DNA of 64,000 nt. Origin: Nocardiopsis composta. Its GTDB lineage: Bacteria; Actinomycetota; Actinomycetes; Streptosporangiales; Streptosporangiaceae. Location: positions 62,001-126,000 of the forward strand of contig NZ_JACHDB010000002.1 in the NCBI RefSeq assembly GCF_014200805.1, in the 5' to 3' direction. Made by a program: the position numbers and the translations under genes. The notes below the pieces were generated by a model, which had not been told where the DNA came from, searched no databases, and saw only the letters and a program-made list of their open reading frames with translations. Shown here in pieces: positions 45,852 to 53,719 of this stretch; position 1 is the first letter of the stretch; each line of letters starts with the position of its first letter.

Positions 45852-46679
45852 TCAGCCCTCCAGGCCGGCCACGTCGGCGGCCGCGGCGCGGGCGTGCCAG
45901 CGGCCGCTGGACCGCTCGATGTCGATCGGGTGGTCGAAGCAGGCCGAGACCGGTTTGGAGGCGACCACCTCGGCGGCCGGGCCGGCCGCGACCACCTGCC
46001 CGGCGCGCAGCAGCAGCGCGTGCGTGGTGGAGGCCGGCAGCTCCTCCAGATGGTGGGTGACCAGCACGGTCGCCATCTCCGGGTGGGCGCGGCGGAGCCG
46101 GTCGACGGCCGACAGCAGCCGCTCCCGGGCCGCCACGTCCAGCCCGGTGGCCGGCTCGTCCATGAGCAGCAGCCGGGGCTCGGGCATCAGGGCGCGGGCG
46201 ATCAGGATCCGGCCCCGCTCGCCCTGGGAGAGCGTGGTCCACGGGGCGTCCGCGTGGTCGGCGACGCCCAGCACCTCCATCAGCGTCGCGGCGCGCTCGC
46301 GCTGGGCACCGGTGGGCCGCCAGCGCGGCGGGATCTCGATGCTGCCGGTGGCGCCGGTGAGCACCACGTCCCGGCCGGGCAGTGCGGAGCGCAGGTCGTG
46401 CCGGGGGTCCACGTGCCCGATGTGCGCGCGCAGCTCGCGCAGGTCGACCCGGCCGAGTGTGCCGCCCAGCACCCGCACCGAACCGCGGGTGGGGTGGCGC
46501 CGCGCGCCGAGGATGCCGAGCAGCGTCGTCTTGCCGGCGCCGTTGGGGCCGAGCAGCGCCCAGTGCTCGCCCGGCCGGACCACCATGCTGACCTGGTCGA
46601 GGAGGGTCTTGCCGGAGCGGACCAGGTCCACCCGGTCGGCTTCGATGACGGTCTCGACGTCCGTACCACCGCTCTGCAC
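45852..46679 (-). CDS. Stand-alone ABC ATPase (ModF/YlmA-like)
   Basis: This 275-residue ATPase has Walker A LLGPNGAGKTT, signature LSQGERGR, Walker B LLLMDEPATGLD and the H-loop (VTHHLEELP). There is no transmembrane domain and no permease gene nearby. It resembles the YlmA/ModF subgroup of ATP-binding proteins that often occur alone. It could energise a permease elsewhere or have a non-transport role; no substrate is claimed. GTG 46679 is chosen because GGAAGG lies 7 nt upstream; the reading frame extends beyond it without homology. The 217-bp gap to the next, divergent gene holds both promoters. Confidence 0.85.
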   Translation of the reverse strand: MQSGGTDVETVIEADRVDLVRSGKTLLDQVSMVVRPGEHWALLGPNGAGKTTLLGILGARRHPTRGSVRVLGGTLGRVDLRELRAHIGHVDPRHDLRSALPGRDVVLTGATGSIEIPPRWRPTGAQRERAATLMEVLGVADHADAPWTTLSQGERGRILIARALMPEPRLLLMDEPATGLDVAARERLLSAVDRLRRAHPEMATVLVTHHLEELPASTTHALLLRAGQVVAAGPAAEVVASKPVSACFDHPIDIERSSGRWHARAAAADVAGLEG

Positions 46680-46896
46680 GTTCGCACCTTCCCGCGTCGT
46701 CCGCGGCCCCGGGGCGGGCGCCCCGCGCCGCCGCCGGCGGGCCCGCACGCGGTTCCGGTACCGGGGAGCGCGCCGACCGGGCCACCTTACAGCGGCGCCG
46801 CGTCTCACCGGTCGGACTCCGCTGCGCACCTGCCGACCTGCACGTATACCGTAGAGCTCGGCGAATCGGACGAAATGGCGGAGAAGGGGCGGATAG

Positions 46897-47430
46897 GTGG
46901 TCGCTGACCCGGCGGACCAGCCGTGCCGGCTGGTGGTGTGCCGCGGCTGCTGCTGCGGAACGAAGAAGAAGGTGCCCGGGGTGGACCACAAGGCCCAGCT
47001 GGCGCGGCTGAGCGGGCTGGAGGACCACGAGGGGCGCAGCGTCCCGGTGCGGGTCAGCAAGTGCTTGGGCATCTGCTTCAAGGCCAACGTCGTGGTGGTG
47101 CAGCCCTCCTCCAAGGGGCGGGCCTCCGGCGGCCGCCCGGTCTGGCTGGGCGACTTCGCCCGCGACAAGCTCGTCGACGAGCTGGACGACTGGATCTTCG
47201 AGGGCGGCCCGGGCATCGCCCCGCTGCCCGCGGTCCTGGAGGAGCACGTCACCTCCAAGGACGCCAAGAAGCCGAAGAAGCAGAAGAAGGCCAAGAAGTC
47301 GAAGAAGGAGAAGAAGGAGCGGAAGGAGAAGAGGAAGAAGAAGGACGGCGCCGCCGGGAAGGCCGGCGGTGCGGCCGGGGGCATGTCGAAGAAGGCGAAG
47401 AAGAAGGCCGAGAAGGCCGGGAAGAAGTGA
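46897..47430 (+). CDS. Thioredoxin-like [2Fe-2S] ferredoxin with polylysine tail
   Basis: This 177-residue protein has an N-terminal thioredoxin-fold (2Fe-2S) domain (~8-105): CRGCCCGTKKK and VSKCLGICFKANVVVV carry the likely cluster cysteines. The last ~70 residues are a Lys/Ala/Glu tail with runs such as KKPKKQKKAKKSKKEKK and SKKAKKKAEKAGKK. Similar ferredoxins in other actinobacteria lack so long a tail, as far as I recall. It may bind RNA, DNA or anionic membranes. GTG 46897 follows AAGGGG. An electron-transfer partner is not adjacent. Confidence 0.82.
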   Translation: MVADPADQPCRLVVCRGCCCGTKKKVPGVDHKAQLARLSGLEDHEGRSVPVRVSKCLGICFKANVVVVQPSSKGRASGGRPVWLGDFARDKLVDELDDWIFEGGPGIAPLPAVLEEHVTSKDAKKPKKQKKAKKSKKEKKERKEKRKKKDGAAGKAGGAAGGMSKKAKKKAEKAGKK

Positions 47431-47624
47431 GGCGGCCCCGCGTCCGCCCGAAGTGAAGCCGCCCCGCGTCGGGCTCAGGGCCGTCGTCTTCTCCCGGCCC
47501 TTTCCCGTTTTCCGGAGGGCGGTCGCCCCCAGTGGGCCGGGCAGGGACGGCAGCACGGAGCCCGACGTCATCGGGGCGGCGCACCGCCCGCCACGGCCCC
47601 CTCCGCAGCCGGGGCAGGGCGGCA

Positions 47625-47664
47625 GCGGTGCAGCGCCGAGGGGCGCCCCTCGGCGCTGCACCGC
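47625..47664. terminator. Bidirectional hairpin, ferredoxin-like gene/DHA2 gene
   Basis: 19-nt perfect arms (47625-47643 and 47646-47664) with a 2-nt loop, between convergent genes; one of the strongest hairpins in the window. Confidence 0.75.
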
Positions 47665-47682
47665 AGGTGGGCACGGGGCCGG

Positions 47683-49302
47683 TCAGGCCGGGACCGGCGC
47701 CTTGTCGTCCTCCCGGGGGCCGGCCGCGCCCGGTTCCGCGTCCACCTCGGTGCCCAGCGGCTTCTCCTTCAGCAGCAGGGTGAGCAGGAAGCCGGCCGCG
47801 ACGAGCGGCAGCGCGTACAGGAAGACCGGCGGCAGCGCGTCGGCGAAGGCGTGCACCACGAAGTCGCGCACCGGAGCGGGCAGCCCCTGCAGCATCTCCG
47901 GGGTGAGCGAGCCGATCCCGGCCTCGCCGCCCTGCACCTCCAGGCCGCCTCCGGGCGGTGCCGCCGCCATCCGGTCGTTCAGCCGCCCGACGAAGACCGA
48001 GCCGAACACCGCGATCCCGAACGACGCCCCGATCTGCCGGAAGTAGTTGTTGGCCGAGGTCGCCGTGCCCAGGTACCGGCGCGGCGCGGAGTTCTGCACG
48101 ATCAGCACCAGGTTCTGCATCACCATGCCCACGCCGAGCCCCAGCACCAGCATGCCCGCGGCGTTGTAGAGGTAGGGGGTGCCGGCGTCCATCCGGGAGA
48201 GCAGCACCAGGCCCGCGGCGATGGTCGGCATCGCCGCCACCGGCCACATCTTGTACCGGCCGGTCCGGGAGATGACCCGCCCCGAGGTGATCGTCGCGGT
48301 CAGCATCCCGGCCACCATCGGCAGCATCATCAGCCCCGACTCGGTGGCGCTCGCCCCGTTCACCATCTGGAGGAAGGTCGGCAGGTAGGAGACGGTGGAG
48401 AACATGGCGATGCCGACCGTGACGCCGATCAGCGCGGTGAGCACGAAGTCGCGGTCGCGGAAGAGCGACAGCGGGATGATCGGCTCCTCGGCGCGGCTCT
48501 CCGCCAGCACGAACAGCGCGGCGAACAGCACGGAGCCGGCGCCCAGGCCGATGATGACCGGGCTGGACCAGGCGTATTCGCCCCCGCCCCAGCTGGTGAA
48601 CAGCACGATGCAGGTGCTGGCCGCGGCGAGCAGCACGGTCCCGGCGTAGTCCAGCCGCGGCCGCGGGCCGGACGGCCGCGGCAGCCGCAGCACCAGCGCC
48701 GCGGTGGCCAGCGCGACCGCGCCCAGCGGGAGGTTGATGTAGAAGATCCAGCGCCAGTCCAGCTGGTCGGTGAAGAACCCGCCGAGCAGCGGGCCGGCGA
48801 TCGAGGCCAGGCCGAAGACGCCGCCCATCATGCCCATGTACCGGCCGCGCTCGCGGGCCGGGACGACGTCGGCGATGATCGCCTGGGCGCTGATCATCAG
48901 CCCGCCGCCGCCGATGCCCTGCAGCGCGCGGAACAGGATGAGCTGGGTCATGTCCTGCGCCATGCCGCACAGCACCGAGCCGACCAGGAAGACCCCGATC
49001 GCGAACAGGAAGACCCGCTTGCGGCCGAACAGGTCGCCGGCCTTGCCGTAGATCGGCATCCCCACGGTGGCGGCCAGCATGTAGGCGGTGACCACCCAGG
49101 ACAGGTGCTCCAGCCCGTTGAGCTCGCCGACGATGGTGGGCAGCGCGGTGGAGACGATCGTCTGGTCCAGGGCGCCCAGCAGCATGGTCAGCATGACGCT
49201 GAAGAAGATCCAGCCGATCTTCGGTCTCGGTCCCGCCGGCGCGTCGGCGGCCGGGGCGGTCTCCGCCCCGTCGGGGCTCCCCCCGGATCCGGTGGTGGTC
49301 AT
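47683..49302 (-). CDS. DHA2-family MFS drug efflux pump (EmrB/QacA type)
   Basis: This 539-residue protein has about 14 membrane helices. LGALDQTIVSTALPTIVGEL is the helix 1 DHA2 signature, GKAGDLFGRKRVF the A-motif, and GVFGLASIAGPLLGGFF the antiporter C motif with WRWIFYINLPLG in the following loop. It should export lipophilic cations or antibiotics using the proton gradient. The N-terminal 25 residues and C-terminal tail are hydrophilic. A TetR-family gene lies 101 bp upstream on the same strand; the two are probably an operon and the repressor should respond to the pump's substrates. Confidence 0.94.
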   Translation of the reverse strand: MTTTGSGGSPDGAETAPAADAPAGPRPKIGWIFFSVMLTMLLGALDQTIVSTALPTIVGELNGLEHLSWVVTAYMLAATVGMPIYGKAGDLFGRKRVFLFAIGVFLVGSVLCGMAQDMTQLILFRALQGIGGGGLMISAQAIIADVVPARERGRYMGMMGGVFGLASIAGPLLGGFFTDQLDWRWIFYINLPLGAVALATAALVLRLPRPSGPRPRLDYAGTVLLAAASTCIVLFTSWGGGEYAWSSPVIIGLGAGSVLFAALFVLAESRAEEPIIPLSLFRDRDFVLTALIGVTVGIAMFSTVSYLPTFLQMVNGASATESGLMMLPMVAGMLTATITSGRVISRTGRYKMWPVAAMPTIAAGLVLLSRMDAGTPYLYNAAGMLVLGLGVGMVMQNLVLIVQNSAPRRYLGTATSANNYFRQIGASFGIAVFGSVFVGRLNDRMAAAPPGGGLEVQGGEAGIGSLTPEMLQGLPAPVRDFVVHAFADALPPVFLYALPLVAAGFLLTLLLKEKPLGTEVDAEPGAAGPREDDKAPVPA

Positions 49303-49403
49303 AGGTCAGACTCGCTTCCCCGTTGTGGTGGGCGCCGCGCGCGCGGAGAGCGGGCGCCGTCGTCGTTCCGGTCGTCGGGGGACGGGGGCGTGCGGGGCCG
49401 GGG

Positions 49404-50087
49404 TCAGGCGGTCCCGCCGGGCCGCGCGGCGGGGGAGTCCTCCGCGGCGCCGGTGAAGAAGGCGCGCAGCGCCTCGAAGGTCTCGTCGAAGGAGTCCTCC
49501 AGCGCGGCGCGCTCCTCGGCGGTGGGCGGCGCGTCCGGTTCGGCCGGGAGGCCGTCCGCCTCGCCGCCGTGCAGGCGCTGCATGGTGAACCGCATCAGCG
49601 TGCTGGCCAGCAGCGCCCCCAGCCGCGGCCGCAGGTCGTCCGGGCCGGTGCCGAGCCGGGCCGCCATGTCGGCCGTGATGGCCTGCTCCGCCTCGGCGAA
49701 GCGGGCCATCATCAGCGGCATCAGCGACGGCTCCCGGTGCACCAGGCACTTGCGCATGCGCAGGTCGGCCATGGTGCTCCGGTAACCCTCCGGGGCGTCG
49801 TCCAGGAACGAGCCCAGGTAGGCCCGCAGGTCGGCGATGGGATCCCCGGTGGGGCCGCCGGCGATGAACACGGCCCGCCCCTCGTCCGAGGCGCGCGGCG
49901 GCCCGTCGCCGATGAGCGCCTCGTCCTTGGAGCCGAAGTAGTTGAAGAAAGTGCGGGTGGAGACCCCGACCTCGGCCGCGATGTCGTCCACGGTCACCTG
50001 GTCCAGGCCGCGCTCCAGCACGAGGCGGACCGCCGCGCGCTGCAGCGACCGGCGGGTCGCCAGCTTCTTGCGTTCGCGCAGTCCCAT
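49404..50087 (-). CDS. TetR-family transcriptional regulator
   Basis: This 227-residue protein has an N-terminal HTH at ~30-52 (VTVDDIAAEVGVSTRTFFNYF) and a ligand-binding C-terminal domain. It is placed directly upstream of the DHA2 pump and very likely represses it. ATG 50087 has GAGGGG ~7 nt upstream; ATG 50102 is possible but less well placed. The region upstream carries a good -35/-10 pair (see 50133-50161) and is the probable operator zone. The end is Ala/Pro/Gly-rich. Confidence 0.92.
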   Translation of the reverse strand: MGLRERKKLATRRSLQRAAVRLVLERGLDQVTVDDIAAEVGVSTRTFFNYFGSKDEALIGDGPPRASDEGRAVFIAGGPTGDPIADLRAYLGSFLDDAPEGYRSTMADLRMRKCLVHREPSLMPLMMARFAEAEQAITADMAARLGTGPDDLRPRLGALLASTLMRFTMQRLHGGEADGLPAEPDAPPTAEERAALEDSFDETFEALRAFFTGAAEDSPAARPGGTA

Positions 50088-50132
50088 CCGCCGTCCCCTC
50101 ATCGGGTGCCCGGCTTCTCCGGACACCCTCCT

Positions 50133-50161
50133 ATTTTGCACACCATGAAAAAATGCGCCAA
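50133..50161 (-). promoter_or_regulatory. Promoter of the tetR-DHA2 operon
   Basis: On the minus strand, TTGGCG (forward 50156-50161) and CAAAAT (forward 50133-50138) are separated by exactly 17 bp in an unusually AT-rich patch. The spacer contains an A-run and loosely palindromic sequence that may hold the TetR operator. Confidence 0.6.
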
Positions 50162-50230
50162 ATGAAATACTGCGTGACGTGCATCTCCGGGGCGGGCGGG
50201 AATACGCCCGGCCGGCCCCGCCCCGGAACG

Positions 50231-50268
50231 CGACCGGGGGCCGCCGAACGCTCGGCGGCCCCCGGTCG
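50231..50268 (-). terminator. Hairpin after the ABC exporter
   Basis: 17-nt perfect arms (50231-50247 and 50252-50268) with loop ACGC, 19 nt beyond the stop. Confidence 0.7.
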
Positions 50269-50286
50269 GGCGTGCGGGCGGCGGCT

Positions 50287-52164
50287 TCAGGCCCGCGACT
50301 TCTCCTGCGCGGCGAACTGGGTCCGGTACAGGGCGGTGTACAGCCCGCCCTGGGCGAGCAGCTCCTGGTGGGTGCCCTGCTCCAGCAGGCGGCCGTCCTC
50401 CAGCACCAGGATCCGGTCGGCGTCGCGCACCGTGGCCAGCCGGTGCGCGATGACCAGCGAGGTCCGCCCCTCCAGCGCGGTGGCCAGCGCCTGCTGCACC
50501 GCGGCCTCCGACTCGGCGTCCAGGTGGGCGGTGGCCTCGTCCAGCACCACCACCGACGGCCCCTTCAGCAGCAGCCGCGCGATCGCCAGCCGCTGCTTCT
50601 CCCCGCCGGAGAGCCGGTAGCCCCGGTCGCCGACCATGGTCTCCAGGCCGTCCGGCAGCGACTCCAGCAGCCGGCCCAGCTGCGCGGCGCGCATCGCCTC
50701 CTCCAGTTCGGCGTCGGTGGCCTCGGGCCGGGCGTAGCGCAGGTTGGCCGCGACCGTGTCGTGGAAGAGCTGGGTGTCCTGGGTGACCACGCCCACCGTG
50801 TCCCGGACCGACCGGGAGCGCGCCTCGCGCAGGTCGGTCCCGCCGATGCGCACCGCCCCCTCGGTCGGGTCGTACAGCCGGGACACCAGGTGGGTCAGGG
50901 TCGTCTTGCCGGCGCCGGACGGGCCGACCAGCGCGACCAGCGAACCGGCCGGGGCGCTGAACGACACCCCGCTGAGCACCTGGGCGGCGTCCGCCTCGTC
51001 CGGCTGCGGGGTCAGCTCCAGGGAGGCCAGCGAGGACTCGGCGGCGGTGGGGTAGCGGAACGAGACGTTGTCGAACTCCACGTCCACCGGCCCCTCGGGC
51101 AGCGGCCGGGCGTCCGGCGCCTCCCGCAGCATCGGCTTCAGGTCCAGCACCTCGAACACCCGGTCGAAGCTGACCAGCGCCGTCATCACCTCGACGTGCA
51201 CGTTGGACAGCGCGGTGACCGGCGCGTACAGCCGGGCCAGCAGGGTGGTCAGCGCCACCAGGGTGCCCAGCTGGAAGGAGCCGCCGATGACCAGGTTGCC
51301 GCCGACCCCGTAGACCACCGCGGTCGCCAGCGCGGTGATCAGCCCGATGCTGGTGAACAGCAGGCCCCCGAAGACGGACTGGGACACGCCGACGTCGCGC
51401 ACCCGGGCCGCCCGATCGGCGAACGCCGCGGCCTCCTCCTCCGGCCGCCCGTACAGCTTGACCAGCATCGCCCCGCCGACGTTGAACCGCTCGGTCATCA
51501 GCGAGCTCATCTCGGCGTTGAGGTTCATCCCGTCCCGGGAGATCGAGGCCAGCCGGCGCCCGATGAGCTTGGCCGGAACCAGGAAGACCGGCACCAGCAC
51601 CAGCGCCACCAGGGTGATCTGCCAGGACAGCACGAACATCGTGGTGATCACCGCGACCGCGCTGATCAGGTTGGACACCACCGACTGCAGCACCGAGGTG
51701 ATCGCCCGCTGCGCCCCGACCACGTCGGTGTTGAGCCGGCTGATCAGCGAACCGGTCTGGGTCCGGGTGAAGAAGGCCAGCGGCATCCGCTGGACGTGCC
51801 GGAACACCTCGGTGCGCAGCTGGTAGATCACCCCCTCGCCGATCCGCGAGGAGAGCAGCCGGTTGGTCAGCCCGAGGACCGCCTCCAGCACCGCCAGCCC
51901 GGCGACGGCCGCGGCCAGCGCGGTGACCAGCGAGGCGTCCTGCCGCTCGACGCCGTGGTCGATGATCCGCTTGAGCAGCAGCGGGTTGGCCACCACGATC
52001 GCCGACGCCAGCGAGGAGCCGACCAGGAACAGCGCGATCGCCCGCCAGTGCGGCCGGGCGTAGCCGGCGATCCGCCGGACCAGGCCCTTCGACAGCCGGG
52101 TGCCGGTGGAGCTCCCGTCGTTGACCAGGGACCTGTAGAGAGGGGGGCCGCCCATCATCGCCAT
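50287..52164 (-). CDS. ABC exporter, fused TMD-NBD (multidrug/lipid type)
   Basis: This 625-residue half-transporter has six membrane helices (~45-345) and a C-terminal ATPase (~370-610) with Walker A VGPSGAGKTT, Q-loop VTQDTQLFHDT, signature LSGGEKQRLAIARLL and Walker B VVLDEATAHLD. It should function as a homodimer exporting a hydrophobic substrate such as a lipid or drug. ATG 52164 follows GAGG at 5 nt; a GTG 15 nt upstream (52179) is an alternative. It is monocistronic, flanked by a terminator and a 368-bp repeat-bearing gap. Confidence 0.93.
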   Translation of the reverse strand: MAMMGGPPLYRSLVNDGSSTGTRLSKGLVRRIAGYARPHWRAIALFLVGSSLASAIVVANPLLLKRIIDHGVERQDASLVTALAAAVAGLAVLEAVLGLTNRLLSSRIGEGVIYQLRTEVFRHVQRMPLAFFTRTQTGSLISRLNTDVVGAQRAITSVLQSVVSNLISAVAVITTMFVLSWQITLVALVLVPVFLVPAKLIGRRLASISRDGMNLNAEMSSLMTERFNVGGAMLVKLYGRPEEEAAAFADRAARVRDVGVSQSVFGGLLFTSIGLITALATAVVYGVGGNLVIGGSFQLGTLVALTTLLARLYAPVTALSNVHVEVMTALVSFDRVFEVLDLKPMLREAPDARPLPEGPVDVEFDNVSFRYPTAAESSLASLELTPQPDEADAAQVLSGVSFSAPAGSLVALVGPSGAGKTTLTHLVSRLYDPTEGAVRIGGTDLREARSRSVRDTVGVVTQDTQLFHDTVAANLRYARPEATDAELEEAMRAAQLGRLLESLPDGLETMVGDRGYRLSGGEKQRLAIARLLLKGPSVVVLDEATAHLDAESEAAVQQALATALEGRTSLVIAHRLATVRDADRILVLEDGRLLEQGTHQELLAQGGLYTALYRTQFAAQEKSRA

Positions 52165-52380
52165 ATCGACCTCATTCACCTGGGTGCGCGGATGTGCACG
52201 GCGCAAGTGCGGGTCCTTCGGCCGGCGTGCGGGCCGGCGGTCGCCCGGAAGCCGTCGTGCACGGGCGTCAACAGCGCCCTACCGGGGTCTGTTCCCGAAA
52301 AGAGGGAGACCGGTTCCGGCCGCACCCCCGCACTACCCCGGCGCTTGACTGCAAGACGGGGGGCCGGGCACAAGAAACAA

Positions 52381-52415
52381 CCCCGGGCTCACCATCGCCG
52401 TGACAGCGGCGGGCT
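52381..52415. repeat. Dispersed repeat A
   Basis: CCCCGGGCTCACC... to GTGACAGCGGCGGGC; about 30 of 35 bases match 18991-19025. The surrounding gap 52165-52532 shows no ORF. Confidence 0.55.
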
Positions 52416-52511
52416 CAGGGGGCGGTGGCGGGGCCCGGTTCGGGTGGGTGTGCGGCCGAGCGCGGGACGGTGCCGGCGGAGGCGCAGCTGGAAGGCCCGT
52501 CTTGATCGTCA

Positions 52512-52533
52512 TCGGATCAGTGACTCAGGACAC
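52512..52533. repeat. Dispersed repeat B
   Basis: TCGGATCAGTGACTCAGGAC plus two bases, 20 of 22 identical to 40904-40925. Its last base is the final base of the stop codon of the minus-strand nucleotidyltransferase gene. Confidence 0.5.
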
Positions 52534-53030
52534 TAGGGTGAGCGGGTCAGCTGGCCCAGGGTGGCGGTGGTGGAGCGGCCCCGGGTCAGCGGCAGCTCCC
52601 AGGCCTGCGCGCCGAGGGCGGCGGCGCCGCGCTCCTTGGCCTCGGCGTAGGGGTCGCCGGCGGTGTAGGCCAGCGCCGCCGGGCGGATCGGCCGGAGCAG
52701 CTCGGCGTAGGCGTCGGCGTCGTTGACCTCCGGCGGGCCGGAGACGATGAACACCCCGTCCACGCAGCGCAGCGCGGCCAGCATCTCGGCCCGCTCGGTG
52801 TCCGGGTTGACCGGGCGGTCCGGGCCCTTCCAGGCGCTGACCCGCCGGTCGTCCTCGACCCCCACCACCAGCGGCAGGCCGCGGTCCCGGATCGCGGTCA
52901 GGAAGCGCAGGTGGCCGACGTGCAGGATGTCGAACACGCCGGTGACCACGGCGGGGCGGACGCCCGCGGGCGGCTCCGCCGTCCAGCGGGCGGACAGCGC
53001 GGGAGCCTGCATGGGACCGGGACTCGACAT
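52533..53030 (-). CDS. Cytidylyltransferase-fold nucleotidyltransferase (RfaE domain II-like)
   Basis: This 165-residue protein has the nucleotidyltransferase signature VTGVFDILHVGHLRFL with the HxGH motif (~30-45), VVGVEDDRRVSAWKGPDRPVNP and a C-terminal TRGRSTTATL that resembles the ISTT(K/R) motif. Enzymes of this fold activate a phosphorylated sugar or alcohol with ATP or CTP (RfaE, TagD) or make FAD. No heptose-kinase domain is attached and no partner is adjacent, so the substrate is open. ATG 53030 has AAGG 8 nt upstream. It precedes the minus-strand tRNA-Gly terminator. Confidence 0.82.
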   Translation of the reverse strand: MSSPGPMQAPALSARWTAEPPAGVRPAVVTGVFDILHVGHLRFLTAIRDRGLPLVVGVEDDRRVSAWKGPDRPVNPDTERAEMLAALRCVDGVFIVSGPPEVNDADAYAELLRPIRPAALAYTAGDPYAEAKERGAAALGAQAWELPLTRGRSTTATLGQLTRSP

Positions 53031-53170
53031 CAGCTCAACCTTCGCACGCGGTTCGCACGACCGACCTGGGCAGGGGCGCCGTGCGGACGCCGCCGCCCGC
53101 AACAAGATATCTCCCCGGCGCCGGTGTCCGGCCGAGCAGGGGCGCGCGGCGCGGGCCCCGGAACGCAGAG

Positions 53171-53197
53171 AAGGCCGGACCTTCGGGCCCGGCCTTT
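53171..53197 (-). terminator. Hairpin after tRNA-Gly
   Basis: AAGGCCGG and CCGGCCTT arms with a TTCG-containing loop, about 10 nt past the 3' end of the minus-strand tRNA. Confidence 0.6.
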
Positions 53198-53205
53198 CCC
53201 CGCAG

Positions 53206-53276
53206 AGCGGGCGACGGGAATCGAACCCGCATGACCAGCTTGGAAGGCTGGAGTTCTGCCATTGAACTACGCCCGC
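53206..53276 (-). tRNA. tRNA-Gly (anticodon UCC)
   Basis: Read on the minus strand, the 71-nt gene folds as a complete cloverleaf: acceptor GCGGGCG/CGCCCGC, anticodon stem CCAGC/GCTGG with loop CTTCCAA (anticodon UCC), and T-loop GGTTCGAATCCC. The CCA end is not encoded. It is divergent from the tRNA-Pro gene. tRNA genes for Gly and Pro near tig also occur in mycobacteria. Confidence 0.96.
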
Positions 53277-53401
53277 GTGGCACCGGCCCCTCGGAGTTTC
53301 CTCTAGACTCGTGGGGCCGACGGGGACAACACTACAGTCTCCGGAGTGCCGGTCGCACACGAGAATCCCCGGAGGGCTTCCGCGAGACCGGTGCGGGAGC
53401 A

Positions 53402-53476
53402 CGGGGAGTAGCGCAGCTTGGTTAGCGCGCATGCTTTGGGAGCATGAGGCCGCGGGTTCGAATCCCGCCTCCCCGA
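53402..53476 (+). tRNA. tRNA-Pro (anticodon UGG)
   Basis: 75 nt: acceptor CGGGGAG/CTCCCCG, anticodon stem CATGC/GCATG with loop TTTGGGA (anticodon UGG), T-loop GGTTCGAATCCC. No encoded CCA. TAGACT at 53304 and TACAGT at 53333 are candidate -10 elements upstream. Confidence 0.97.
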
Positions 53477-53719
53477 CGAGACGTTCGCGAGCTCCTGGCC
53501 GGAGCGGGCTGCGCCCGTCGGCCATGAGCCCCTGTTCATCTGCCCTAGACTTGGTGAGATCAGCAGGGGACACGCGAAGACCGGTCCAGACTTGGTCCAA
53601 GGCCCCACGGCTCGGTTCACGGACTGCACGGCCGGCGCTTGCGGCGCCGCGACCGCGCTAGCGTGCCCTGCGTGCCGGGTCGTCCCGGAAAACAGCCGGA
53701 AATCTAGGAGTACCGCCCC

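Noticed and set aside
47683-52164. Efflux genes as part of a biosynthetic gene cluster
   Set aside because: No synthase, synthetase or tailoring genes lie nearby; TetR/DHA2 and ABC exporters are common stand-alone loci.
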